Source of the DNA: DYHD01 sp037445375 | GTDB lineage: Bacteria > Nitrospirota > Thermodesulfovibrionia > Thermodesulfovibrionales > Dissulfurispiraceae | Assembly: GCA_037445375.1 (NCBI GenBank) | Contig: JBBIKS010000028.1 | Span: forward strand, 1 to 27,302 | DNA length: 27,302 bases | Direction: 5' to 3' | Part shown: positions 14,993-22,855 of the stretch, piece after piece | Layout: the number at the start of each line of letters is the position of its first letter | Position numbering within the stretch: position 1 is the stretch's first letter | Made by a program: the position numbers and the translations under genes | The notes under the pieces: generated by a model | The model's input: the letters and a program-made list of their open reading frames with translations, nothing else | What the model was told of the DNA's origin: nothing | The model's database searches: none

Positions 14993-15036
14993 ATAGTTTA
15001 TGGACAGACTCTAAATAGTGTCTGTCCATAAACTAT
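14993..15036. repeat. 17-bp perfect inverted repeat, MITE-like relic
   Basis: ATAGTTTATGGACAGAC (14993-15009) and its exact complement (15020-15036) enclose a 10-base loop. The right arm and what follows (GTGTCTGT..ATAAACTATAAAAT.CCCCTCACC) match the left end of the 151-bp element at 20206-20356, so this is a rearranged or shortened member of the same family. The element continues to about 15080 with a CCCTCTC/GAGGAG hairpin. Confidence 0.7.
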
Positions 15037-15093
15037 AAAATCCCCCTCACCATAACCCTCTCTCACAAGAGGAGATGGTGATATACGGTAACA

Positions 15094-15129
15094 CTGTAGC
15101 AAGACTTCTATGGAATTACAAGTTAAAGA
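15094..15129 (+). repeat. Short dispersed intergenic module, copy b
   Basis: CTGTAGCAAG, GGAATTAC and AGTTAAAGA appear in the same order as at 2092-2127, again just after a CCCTC/GAGG palindrome and shortly before a gene start (15160). The central bases differ, so the hairpin seen in copy a is lost here. Confidence 0.4.
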
Positions 15130-15159
15130 AAAATATCCACGGGAAAACAGAGAAAAAGC

Positions 15160-16006
15160 ATGATAGAGGTCTATAATCTCAAGAAGACATACGGCGCCAA
15201 CGAAAAGAAAATAACCGCCCTTGATTGGGTATCTTTCAATATTACAAAGGGCTCTGTTTTTGGTCTTTTAGGACCTAACGGCGCAGGTAAAACCACTACG
15301 ATCAAGGTGCTTACAACCTTTGCGCTGCCTGATTCCGGCGCTTGCCTGATTAACGGCATTGATGTCGTCAGAGAACCTATGAAAATTAAACTTCAGATCG
15401 GAGTCGTGCCGCAGGAGAATAATTTGGACAGAGATCTCTCTGCCTATGAAAACCTGCTCATTTATGGAATGCTTCACAATGTAAGAAACCTTAAAGAAAA
15501 AATCGCTGATACGCTCAAGATGGTAGACCTTTGGGATCGAAAAGATTCTATAGTATCAAGTTTTTCTGGAGGCATGCAAAGAAGGCTGTTGCTTTCAAGA
15601 TCGCTCCTGACAGAGCCAGCCGTATTATTTCTCGATGAGCCCTCCATAGGTCTTGACCCGCAGATAAGAAGGCAGATGTGGGATATGATTCAGAAAAACA
15701 AGGATTGAAGGCAGAACCGTTGTAATAACTACACATTACATTGAAGAGGCAGAAGCGTTATGCGACAGGGTAGGCATTCTCTCCAAAGGCTCTCTGATAG
15801 CCCTTGATACATCCGAGAACTTGAAGGAATTGGTAGGGGAATATGTAGTTGATGTTATTGATGATGCAGGAAAGCTTCGGCAATATATGTTTAAAACAAA
15901 AGACGAAGCCCATGAAAAGGCAAAGGATCTCCACAATGGTGTAACCATCCGCCGCTCTAACTTAGAAGATGTATTTGTAAAACTGACAGGCGGGAGAATT
16001 GAATGA
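15160..16006 (+). pseudogene. ABC-2-type exporter ATPase, single-base frameshift
   Basis: The first frame encodes 182 aa with Walker A GPNGAGKT (38-45), Q-loop VPQEN, signature FSGGMQ (135-140) and Walker B AVLFLDEP (154-161), then stops at 15706-15708. The rest of the protein continues in the +1 frame (RIEGRTVVITTHYIEEAEAL, with the switch His) to TGA 16004-16006. Removing one A from the AAAAA run at 15694-15698 restores a continuous protein of about 281 aa (IQKTRIEGRTVV). Either this is a recent disabling mutation, a sequencing or assembly error in the homopolymer, or rare +1 recoding. The downstream permease overlaps its stop by four bases (ATGA), so they form one exporter unit of the CcmA/NodI/drug-export type. 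Confidence 0.85.
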
Positions 16007-16740
16007 ACTGGTTTCCAATCTTTTATAGAGAGATGCTCCTCTTTAAAAGAAGACTTCTCAAGGTCGGCTACCTTTTTTCTGCTATGGTAGTGCCTTTGAT
16101 TTATCTTGTAACCTTTGGGTTGGGACTCGGCAGAAATGTCCATATAGAAGGAACCGATTATTTGAGCTTCTTGATTCCGGGTCTTGTAGCAATGAGTTCG
16201 ATGAACAATTCTTATACATGGGTTGCCAGCGCCCTTAATCTCAACCGTCTCTACTTCAAAACATTTCAGATATTTGTTCAATCGACGGTTCAACCCTCTG
16301 CTATAATGGCAGGAGAGGTGTTGGCAGGAATGGTTAAAGGCTTATTCGCCTCATGCCTCATTCTCATAGTGGGTTTTATGACAGCCCGTGAGATTAATAT
16401 AACGGCTGTTTTTATCATTGCACTTTTGCTTAATTGTCTTATGTTTGCGAGCCTTGGCGTTATAGCAGGCATGGTTACGAAGTCACATGAGGATACGGCT
16501 ACTTATAACAATTTCCTTATCATGCCTATGGCATTTTTTAGCGGAACTTTCTTTCCTGTCGACAAATTGCCTGAAGCCTTGCAGTCGGTTATTTATGTCT
16601 TTCCGCTGACGCATGTCAATATCTTAATGAGAAAAACCGTCTTAGATACAGAAGGATTGCTTTCTCTTGTAGTTATATTTATTTATACAGGGCTGTTTTT
16701 TGTTGTTGGCTCAAGACTGATTAATAAATACAGTGAGTGA
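16003..16740 (+). CDS. ABC-2-type exporter permease
   Basis: A 245-aa inner-membrane protein with about six hydrophobic helices and the ABC-2 family pattern: an N-terminal MNWFPIFYREMLLFKRR cytosolic stretch, then VVPLIYLVTFGLGLG, a central helix pair, and the conserved region FLIMPMAFFSGTFFPVDKLP before the last helices. It belongs with the overlapping ATPase. Members export polysaccharides, drugs or heme-related compounds; no substrate can be assigned. Its place between importer 2 and TonB receptor 3 suggests export of a metallophore or removal of a surplus metal compound, but this is inference. Confidence 0.88.
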   Translation: MNWFPIFYREMLLFKRRLLKVGYLFSAMVVPLIYLVTFGLGLGRNVHIEGTDYLSFLIPGLVAMSSMNNSYTWVASALNLNRLYFKTFQIFVQSTVQPSAIMAGEVLAGMVKGLFASCLILIVGFMTAREINITAVFIIALLLNCLMFASLGVIAGMVTKSHEDTATYNNFLIMPMAFFSGTFFPVDKLPEALQSVIYVFPLTHVNILMRKTVLDTEGLLSLVVIFIYTGLFFVVGSRLINKYSE

Positions 16741-16937
16741 CAGACGAGGAATATCATAACAAAATAAAGAGAATTAAGATGGGGCAAGGCACAAACCTTT
16801 GGAGAGGATGCCCTGCCATAGAGGGAGACGCTGCAACATAAGCCTGTAACCTTTAAGGAGTAAACAGGAAACGCCCCTATGCTTTGATTTTATCAGAAAT
16901 GGGGGGGGTGAAAGCGAAATCTTATTGGAGGTATTTG
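16741..16937 (+). promoter_or_regulatory. Possible structured leader of TonB receptor 3
   Basis: This 197-base gap has nested complementarity. GGGGC (16781-16785) pairs with GCCCC (16873-16877), closing a domain that contains GGCA/TGCC near 16788-16812 and CCTGT (16843-16847)/ACAGG (16864-16868). A multi-helix junction before a receptor gene is what a riboswitch would look like. I do not recognise the class; the B12 box is absent. No strong promoter is visible. Unverified by folding. Confidence 0.3.
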
Positions 16938-19157
16938 ATGAGAAGGGTTTTGATTAGTCTTATTATGAGTGTATTTTTAGTTGTCTCGATATGTTGGGCT
17001 GAAGAGAAAAAAGAGACGGATAGCAAGGAAACAAAACTTGAGGAGATTGTAGTTACTGCCACAAGGACAGAGAAGGAATTGGAAACAGCGCCAGGAAGCG
17101 TCTTGGTGATTACAAAAGAGGACATAGAAAAGAGAAACATAAAAGCGGTCGACGAAGCTTTGAACACCACTGCAGGCGTCTTTAACAGGCGCGGCAAGGG
17201 GTTAATGGATACCGTGTCAAGAATTACTTTGAGAGGGATTGGAGGACAGGGAAGGACGCTTATTTTGATGGATGGCGTTTCTTTGAATGATGCCTATGTC
17301 GGAAGGGCGCACTTTGGTGGATTATCGGTAGATAATATAGAAAGGATTGAGGTGGTAAAAGGACCGTTTTCAAGCCTTTACGGTGGATATGCCATGGGGG
17401 GTGTTGTAAACATCATTACGAAGGCGCCTGAAAAAAGTGAATTCACCTTCAAGGCGGGTTATGGCTCTGGATTCCAACGCGGTGAGGCGATGGATGATCT
17501 GAGGAAGTTTTATCTTTCTTACGGAGACAAAATTAATAACAGATTGAGCTTTTTTTTTGATTATGGATACAAAGGAACGGGCGGCTATCCAACGGATTTC
17601 AATGTTGTAAGCGCCCAGCCTGCAGCAGGTTTGACAGGATGGTCTCAGACAACAAACAATCAGGGACAGACACGCTATCTCATTGGCGATAGAGGCGACA
17701 ACAGATGGTGGGACGACAATATAACAGTTAAGGCGGGATATGATTTTTCAAAAACCTCAAAACTAAAACTGTCATTTGTCAGGAGCCGCTACGAATACAA
17801 TTATGACGACCCCCATACATATCTCAGAAATGCAGGCGGCAATGAGGTCTGGGGATACACCGTTGACGCAACAACTATAAGAGAAGCATCATTTCTTTCC
17901 GGCTCCGGCGGCAGGGTGAATAATTTTTATAATTTCGCCTATGAAACTGAGTTCTCTCCTGTAAAGGCAAAGCTGTTATTTGGGCTTGTTGACTCCGAAA
18001 AATCATGGTATGTAACTCCAGGCACTACCTCTATCACCGCCCGTTCAGAAGGCCCTGGCAAGGTCACTGAAACACCGGCTAAAAATTATTATGCGGATGT
18101 CCAGTTTACACTGCCTGTTTTGAACAATCATTTCCTTACATTCGGAGGCTCATTCAGGTATGGATGGGCTGATTCAAAGGAGTATAACCTTACAAACTGG
18201 AAGGACGAGAAATCAAAGACGACCCTTGCCTATCAATCAAAAGGCAAGGATAGAACATATGCATTATTTATTCAAGATGAGATAATAGTTCTCGATAATC
18301 TCACCGCATATCTTGGCTTAAGACAGGACTGGTGGGAAACATATGACGGATATGCTAATGACGTGGGCAAATCCGGATATCCAAAAAGTTATGATTCAAG
18401 GGATGCGTCATCATTTAGTCCAAAAGCAGCCATCGTCTATAAGCCTCTCGAGAAGACATTTTTAAGGGCATCTATCGGAAAGGCATTCAAATCCCCTTCT
18501 GTTTACGATCTATATAGAACTTGGACATCGTCAAGCGGCATCACCTATGCTGGAAATCCTGCATTAAAGCCAGAGACTGTCACATCGTGGGAAATAGGGA
18601 TTGATCAGGGATTATGGAAAGGGGCGAAGGTTAAGGCTGTATATTTTGAAAACTATATGGAAGACCTTATCTATAGGAAGACCGTCACTTCTACTTATCG
18701 GGAACTCATAAATACAGCAAAGGCGGAAAGCAAGGGCTTTGAGATTGAGGCGGAACAGAGATTTGATAAATTCCTTAGGCTCTTTGCCAACTTTACCTAT
18801 ACTGATTCGAAGGTAAAGGAAAATGAAGCAAAGCCTGCAGTAGTTGGCAAGAAATTAATTGATATCCCGCAAAAAATGTTTAACATAGGCGGAGAGATTG
18901 AAAAAGGGCCTTTTTCAGCTTCACTGACTACAAGATATGTAGGCAAAAGATATAGCAATGATGAAAACAATGATGTAGTGAACAATGTATATACCTCATA
19001 TGACCCTTATTTTGTTGCAGATGCAAAGGTATCTTATAAGCTTACAAAATTTGCCGCCATCTCTTTTTCTGTAGACAACATCTTCAATAGGGACTACTTT
19101 GCATATTATAAAGCGACAGGAAGGTCATGGTACAGCGAACTGACATTAAGATTTTAG
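16938..19157 (+). CDS. TonB-dependent outer-membrane receptor 3
   Basis: A 739-aa receptor. ATG 16938 is chosen because GGAGG (16927-16931) lies 6 bases upstream and it opens a signal peptide (RRVLISLIMSVFLVVSICWA). The TonB box is KLEEIVVTATR, the plug includes RITLRGIGGQGRTLILMDG, IERIEVVKGPFSSLYGG and MGGVVNIITKAP, and the barrel has FKSPSVYDLYR and AGNPALKPET, ending in WYSELTLRF. It shares YLIGDRG, HTYLRNAGG and NDVVNNVY-type blocks with receptor 2, so both probably recognise related ligands. The periplasmic binding protein begins 30 bases after the stop. Confidence 0.94.
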   Translation: MRRVLISLIMSVFLVVSICWAEEKKETDSKETKLEEIVVTATRTEKELETAPGSVLVITKEDIEKRNIKAVDEALNTTAGVFNRRGKGLMDTVSRITLRGIGGQGRTLILMDGVSLNDAYVGRAHFGGLSVDNIERIEVVKGPFSSLYGGYAMGGVVNIITKAPEKSEFTFKAGYGSGFQRGEAMDDLRKFYLSYGDKINNRLSFFFDYGYKGTGGYPTDFNVVSAQPAAGLTGWSQTTNNQGQTRYLIGDRGDNRWWDDNITVKAGYDFSKTSKLKLSFVRSRYEYNYDDPHTYLRNAGGNEVWGYTVDATTIREASFLSGSGGRVNNFYNFAYETEFSPVKAKLLFGLVDSEKSWYVTPGTTSITARSEGPGKVTETPAKNYYADVQFTLPVLNNHFLTFGGSFRYGWADSKEYNLTNWKDEKSKTTLAYQSKGKDRTYALFIQDEIIVLDNLTAYLGLRQDWWETYDGYANDVGKSGYPKSYDSRDASSFSPKAAIVYKPLEKTFLRASIGKAFKSPSVYDLYRTWTSSSGITYAGNPALKPETVTSWEIGIDQGLWKGAKVKAVYFENYMEDLIYRKTVTSTYRELINTAKAESKGFEIEAEQRFDKFLRLFANFTYTDSKVKENEAKPAVVGKKLIDIPQKMFNIGGEIEKGPFSASLTTRYVGKRYSNDENNDVVNNVYTSYDPYFVADAKVSYKLTKFAAISFSVDNIFNRDYFAYYKATGRSWYSELTLRF

Positions 19158-19187
19158 GAAATTAAGCGGCTGTCCGACTTATTTAGG

Positions 19188-20162
19188 ATGAAAAAATTTT
19201 TTGTTGGAATTATTGCACTTGTTATAGTAGCGGGAGTCTCTGCAGAGGCTGCCACTACTATCTATACTGATAAATTAGGCAGGGTTATCAATATCCCTGT
19301 GCCTGTTGAGAGGGCAGTTTTTTTTCAGACTTACGAACTTCTTCCAGCGCTTGATATATGGGATAAGGTTGTGGGTATCGGCACTTTTGCATACGACAAC
19401 GACCTTATGAAGGCAGTAAAACCCGATGTCAATAAAATCCCTTCAGCAGGAAGCGGCACAGATGTGAACATAGAGGCTGTTCTCAAGCTGAAGCCAGATA
19501 TCGTAATTACATGGACATGGAAGCCAGGGGTCATCAGATTTATGGAGGAAAAAGGGCTTAGGGTAATCGGAATTTACCCTGAAAGCCTTGCTGAGCTAAA
19601 TGAAGTGATGAGGCTTCATGGAAGGATGTTTAATCGGGAGAAAAAAATAGATAGTGCAATATCAGAGATGGAGAGGATATTTTCGGCAATTAAAAAAAAG
19701 ACATCGAGCATCCCGACTAATAAGAAAAAAAAGGTGTTGTGGCTTGGCGGCAAGCAAACTTCTGTTGCTTGCGGTATTGGGATAACAAATGACGTTTTTA
19801 AGATGATAGGCGGAATTAATGTGGCCGGTCATATCCCCCAGAGGAATGCGGATGTGTCTATAGAGCAGATTATTGCATGGAATCCCGATGTAATCTTTAT
19901 CTGGGGCAATGCAAAATACAACAAAGAAGATATCCTCCGTAACCCTCAGTGGAGGCATATAAAGGCGGTTAAGGACGGCATGGTCTTCAAATCGCCTCAA
20001 TGGTCAACATGGTCTCCAAGGATTGCCCCTATCTCTTTATGGATGGCTGCAAAAACATATCCTGAATATTTCAAAGATATTGACAGAGAAAAGATAATTG
20101 ACATCTTTTATAGAAAGGTTTTCGGGATACCTTACGGGAAGGTAAGACAGATTGAAGATTAA
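19188..20162 (+). CDS. FecB/BtuF-type periplasmic binding protein 2
   Basis: A 324-aa periplasmic protein of the Peripla_BP_2 fold. The signal peptide is MKKFFVGIIALVIVAGVSAEA, then TDKLGRVINIPVPVERAV, VNIEAVLKLKPDIVITW, VSIEQIIAWNPDVIFIWG and the C-terminal lobe with TWSPRIAPISLWMAAKTYPE. The ribosome-binding site is weak (TAGG directly before ATG), so translation may depend on receptor 3. It has no permease beside it. The near-identical C-terminal fragment at 12753-13127 sits in front of permease 2, so this protein most likely delivers ligand to permease 2/ATPase 2, about 5 kb upstream. Confidence 0.92.
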   Translation: MKKFFVGIIALVIVAGVSAEAATTIYTDKLGRVINIPVPVERAVFFQTYELLPALDIWDKVVGIGTFAYDNDLMKAVKPDVNKIPSAGSGTDVNIEAVLKLKPDIVITWTWKPGVIRFMEEKGLRVIGIYPESLAELNEVMRLHGRMFNREKKIDSAISEMERIFSAIKKKTSSIPTNKKKKVLWLGGKQTSVACGIGITNDVFKMIGGINVAGHIPQRNADVSIEQIIAWNPDVIFIWGNAKYNKEDILRNPQWRHIKAVKDGMVFKSPQWSTWSPRIAPISLWMAAKTYPEYFKDIDREKIIDIFYRKVFGIPYGKVRQIED

Positions 20163-20205
20163 GATGCGGCAGTCGCTGGATTTGAGTTTAGTAAAACTAT
20201 CATAG

Positions 20206-20356
20206 AACTACTTAGTGTCTGTTTATAAACTATAAAATACCCCTCACCCTTGCCCTCTCCCGCAAGGGGAGAGGGTTGTTAAATATGCCCCTCCCTTGAC
20301 GGGAGGGGTTGGGGGAGGGTGAATAGTCGTAATTTATAAACAGACACTAAGTAGTT
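20206..20356. mobile_element. 151-bp MITE-like element with 24-bp inverted ends
   Basis: The ends 20206-20229 (AACTACTTAGTGTCTGT...) and 20333-20356 are perfect 24-bp inverted complements. The inside is non-coding and holds two further palindromes, CCCTCTCCC/GGGGAGAGGG and CCCCTCCC/GGGAGGGG. No target-site duplication is obvious. It ends 36 bases before the CobN start codon, so it supplies much of the 5' untranslated region of the chelatase operon. A related relic is at 14993. Confidence 0.75.
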
Positions 20357-20392
20357 AATTTATTAAGTGATTATTATATCGGGAGGTGTAAG

Positions 20393-22828
20393 ATGAAGAT
20401 TTTCTCAATAATGTGGGACTCTCACTGTAGAACAATTATGAGAGCAGGCAAGACATTAGAAGGGATTATGGATGTAAAGGTTTACTCCTCGAGGCGGCTT
20501 GAGGAAAAACCCGAGCAAATAGAAGATGTGCTCAAACAAGCTGAAACTGCCGATGCAATCCTGCTTTACCGTTCGACAGAGTCAGTCTGGGAGATGATGG
20601 AGAAGAGATTGCAAGAGATCGGCAAAAATATCCCGATTGTCTGTGTGGGACATGACCCATCATACTGGTCTCTCTCTACTGCTAAAGCGGAATTTGTGGC
20701 TGCCGCCTATTCATATATCACCTACAATGGCGAGGAGAATTTCACCAATCTGCTCAGATATATTGCCCGTAAGGTTTGCGGAATGAATATTGATGCTCCG
20801 TTACCTAAACCAATTCGTTGGGAGGGATTATATCATCCTGATGCTCAAAACATATTTGATAACATAGAAGAATATTTGAAATGGTATAGAGCTTATAGAC
20901 AAGAGCATAATTTAAAAGCCATAGGTGCCGTAGGTATTCTTTTTTCACGTTTTCACTGGGTGAATGAAAATATTGAGATAGAGAATGCACTGATAAGAAA
21001 GCTCGAATCAATCGGACTAGAAGTAATCCCTGTATTTTCTTATTCCCTGAAAGATGAAGGTCTCGGGACGAAAGGCAGCGGCGAGGTCGTCTCGGAATGT
21101 TTTATTGCTGATGACGGCGAATCACTCATAGACGCATTCATTAATCTTCAGTTCTTTCTGCTTGGACATGATAAAAAGAGTGCGTCAAACGCTGAAATTT
21201 CATCCGGCGGTATAGATATTCTTAAAAGGATCGGGGTACCCGTGTTTACTCCAATAACTTCATTTTATAAAACTATTGAAGAATGGTCGGATGACTCACA
21301 GGGCGCAGACAGCACCATGATCGGCTGGTCAATAGCCATGCCTGAATTTGAGGGAAGGATAGAACCGATCATTATAGGAGGATTAAGCCGAGATGAAGAC
21401 GAGTTAGGCGTCAGGAAACCGATTGATGAAAGGATCGACAAACTTGTCCAGAGGGTAAATAGCTGGATAAGATTAAGAAAAAAGTCTGTCCCGGAGCGCA
21501 AGGTCGCTTTTATACTCCACAACAATCCATGCGCCTCGGTAGAGGCGACTGTTGGAGCCGGAGCACACCTCGACACTATTGAGACGGTTGCAAGGGTGCT
21601 GCACCGCATGAAGGAGGTGGGGTATGGTGTAAATCCTCCGAAGGACGGCAAAGAGCTGATCGAAACTATTATGGAACGTAAGGCGATTTCGGAATTCCGC
21701 TGGACAACGGTTGAGGAGATAGTTGATAAAGGCGGACATCTCGTCTTTGTGGAAAAAGAAAAATATCTCGAATGGTTCAATGAACTTCCAGAAAAAACAA
21801 GGGAACGTATGTCAGACGCCTGGGGCAATCCCCCTGGAGAAGCGAAAGAAGATGTCCCGGCTGCAATGGTTTATGAAGGGAAGATTGTGCTGACAGGCGT
21901 GCAATACGGTAATGCCGTGGTATGCGTTCAGCCGAAAAGGGGATGTGCAGGGGCGAGATGCGACGGTCAGGTATGCAAGATACTCCATGACCCAGACATC
22001 CCTCCTCCTCATCAATATGTCGCAACATACAAATGGCTTTCAAGGGAATTCGGGGTGGATGTTATTGTTCATGTCGGAACACATGGAAATCTTGAGTTTC
22101 TACCGGGCAAAGGAACAGCTCTTTCATCGGGCTGTTTCCCTGACATCGGCATAGACACAATGCCCCATCTTTACATATACAATGCAGACAATCCGCCTGA
22201 AGGGACTATTGCAAAAAGGAGGAGCTGCGCAACCCTTGTAGATCACATGCAAACTGTCATGACACAGGGCGGCCTGTACGAGGAACTCGAGGAATTGAGC
22301 AGGCTGCTCGGAGAGTATGAACAGGTCAAAGGGCTCGACCCCGGACGAACTCATGCCCTTGAGCATCTCATCATCGAATCGATACAAAAGGCAAATGTCG
22401 ATAAAGAGATAAAGGTTTACGTGCCTATGAAAGACGTGAAAAAGCCTAAAAGATTGATGCTCTCCGAAATAAGCCATGAAGAAATGCATTCTTTGCCCTT
22501 TGATGAAATTGTAAGGGAGGCGCATGGTGCTCTTTCAAGGACAAGGAATACCCAAATTCAGGACGGAATGCACATATTTGGAGAATTGCCCGTCGGCGAC
22601 AGGAGGGTGGATTTTATTTATTCTATATTGCGCTATGATGCGGGAGATGAAGTGTCGCTGCGCCGCGAGATAGCGAACATGATAGGGTTGAATATCGGCG
22701 AGCTTCTGTCCGATCAGGGCAAGATTCATCCTGTAATGAAAAAAAGTTATGGGGAGCTGCTTGAGGAGATAGATATGAAGGGGAAAGAACTCATTAAAGA
22801 GGTCATCGGTATGGGAAATCGTCTTTAG
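20393..22828 (+). CDS. cobN: CobN/BchH-type chelatase large subunit, N-terminal part
   Basis: An 811-aa cytoplasmic protein equal to the N-terminal two thirds of a CobN/BchH chelatase subunit, the part that binds the tetrapyrrole and metal. It begins MKIFSIMWDSHCRTI as CobN proteins do. It carries HVGTHGNLEFLPGKGT (His560 and His564 in the conserved HxGTHG motif) and a Cys trio CAGARCDGQVC (518, 523, 528) before KILHDPDIPPPHQYVATY. The ATG has GGGAGGTG (20381-20388) upstream. CobN is normally a single chain of about 1200-1300 aa; here the C-terminal part is a separate gene with its own start. It could be a cobalt, nickel or magnesium chelatase, or a heme-demetallating HmuS-like protein; the symbol marks the family, not the metal. 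Confidence 0.85.
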   Translation: MKIFSIMWDSHCRTIMRAGKTLEGIMDVKVYSSRRLEEKPEQIEDVLKQAETADAILLYRSTESVWEMMEKRLQEIGKNIPIVCVGHDPSYWSLSTAKAEFVAAAYSYITYNGEENFTNLLRYIARKVCGMNIDAPLPKPIRWEGLYHPDAQNIFDNIEEYLKWYRAYRQEHNLKAIGAVGILFSRFHWVNENIEIENALIRKLESIGLEVIPVFSYSLKDEGLGTKGSGEVVSECFIADDGESLIDAFINLQFFLLGHDKKSASNAEISSGGIDILKRIGVPVFTPITSFYKTIEEWSDDSQGADSTMIGWSIAMPEFEGRIEPIIIGGLSRDEDELGVRKPIDERIDKLVQRVNSWIRLRKKSVPERKVAFILHNNPCASVEATVGAGAHLDTIETVARVLHRMKEVGYGVNPPKDGKELIETIMERKAISEFRWTTVEEIVDKGGHLVFVEKEKYLEWFNELPEKTRERMSDAWGNPPGEAKEDVPAAMVYEGKIVLTGVQYGNAVVCVQPKRGCAGARCDGQVCKILHDPDIPPPHQYVATYKWLSREFGVDVIVHVGTHGNLEFLPGKGTALSSGCFPDIGIDTMPHLYIYNADNPPEGTIAKRRSCATLVDHMQTVMTQGGLYEELEELSRLLGEYEQVKGLDPGRTHALEHLIIESIQKANVDKEIKVYVPMKDVKKPKRLMLSEISHEEMHSLPFDEIVREAHGALSRTRNTQIQDGMHIFGELPVGDRRVDFIYSILRYDAGDEVSLRREIANMIGLNIGELLSDQGKIHPVMKKSYGELLEEIDMKGKELIKEVIGMGNRL

Positions 22829-22855
22829 TTTCATAACAAAAGGAGGTTGAATATA

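Noticed and set aside
15690..15708. Programmed -1 frameshift at GAAAAAC
   Set aside because: The downstream frame needs a +1 (or -2) change, so a -1 slippery site does not explain it; a single-base insertion is simpler.
16741..16937. Cobalamin riboswitch before TonB receptor 3
   Set aside because: The conserved B12 box (GCCACTG and the AGGAGACC-type 3' part) is not present; only generic helices remain.
21265..21828. Minus-strand ORF of 187 aa inside the CobN gene
   Set aside because: No domain, no ribosome-binding site, and the sense frame encodes conserved CobN sequence.
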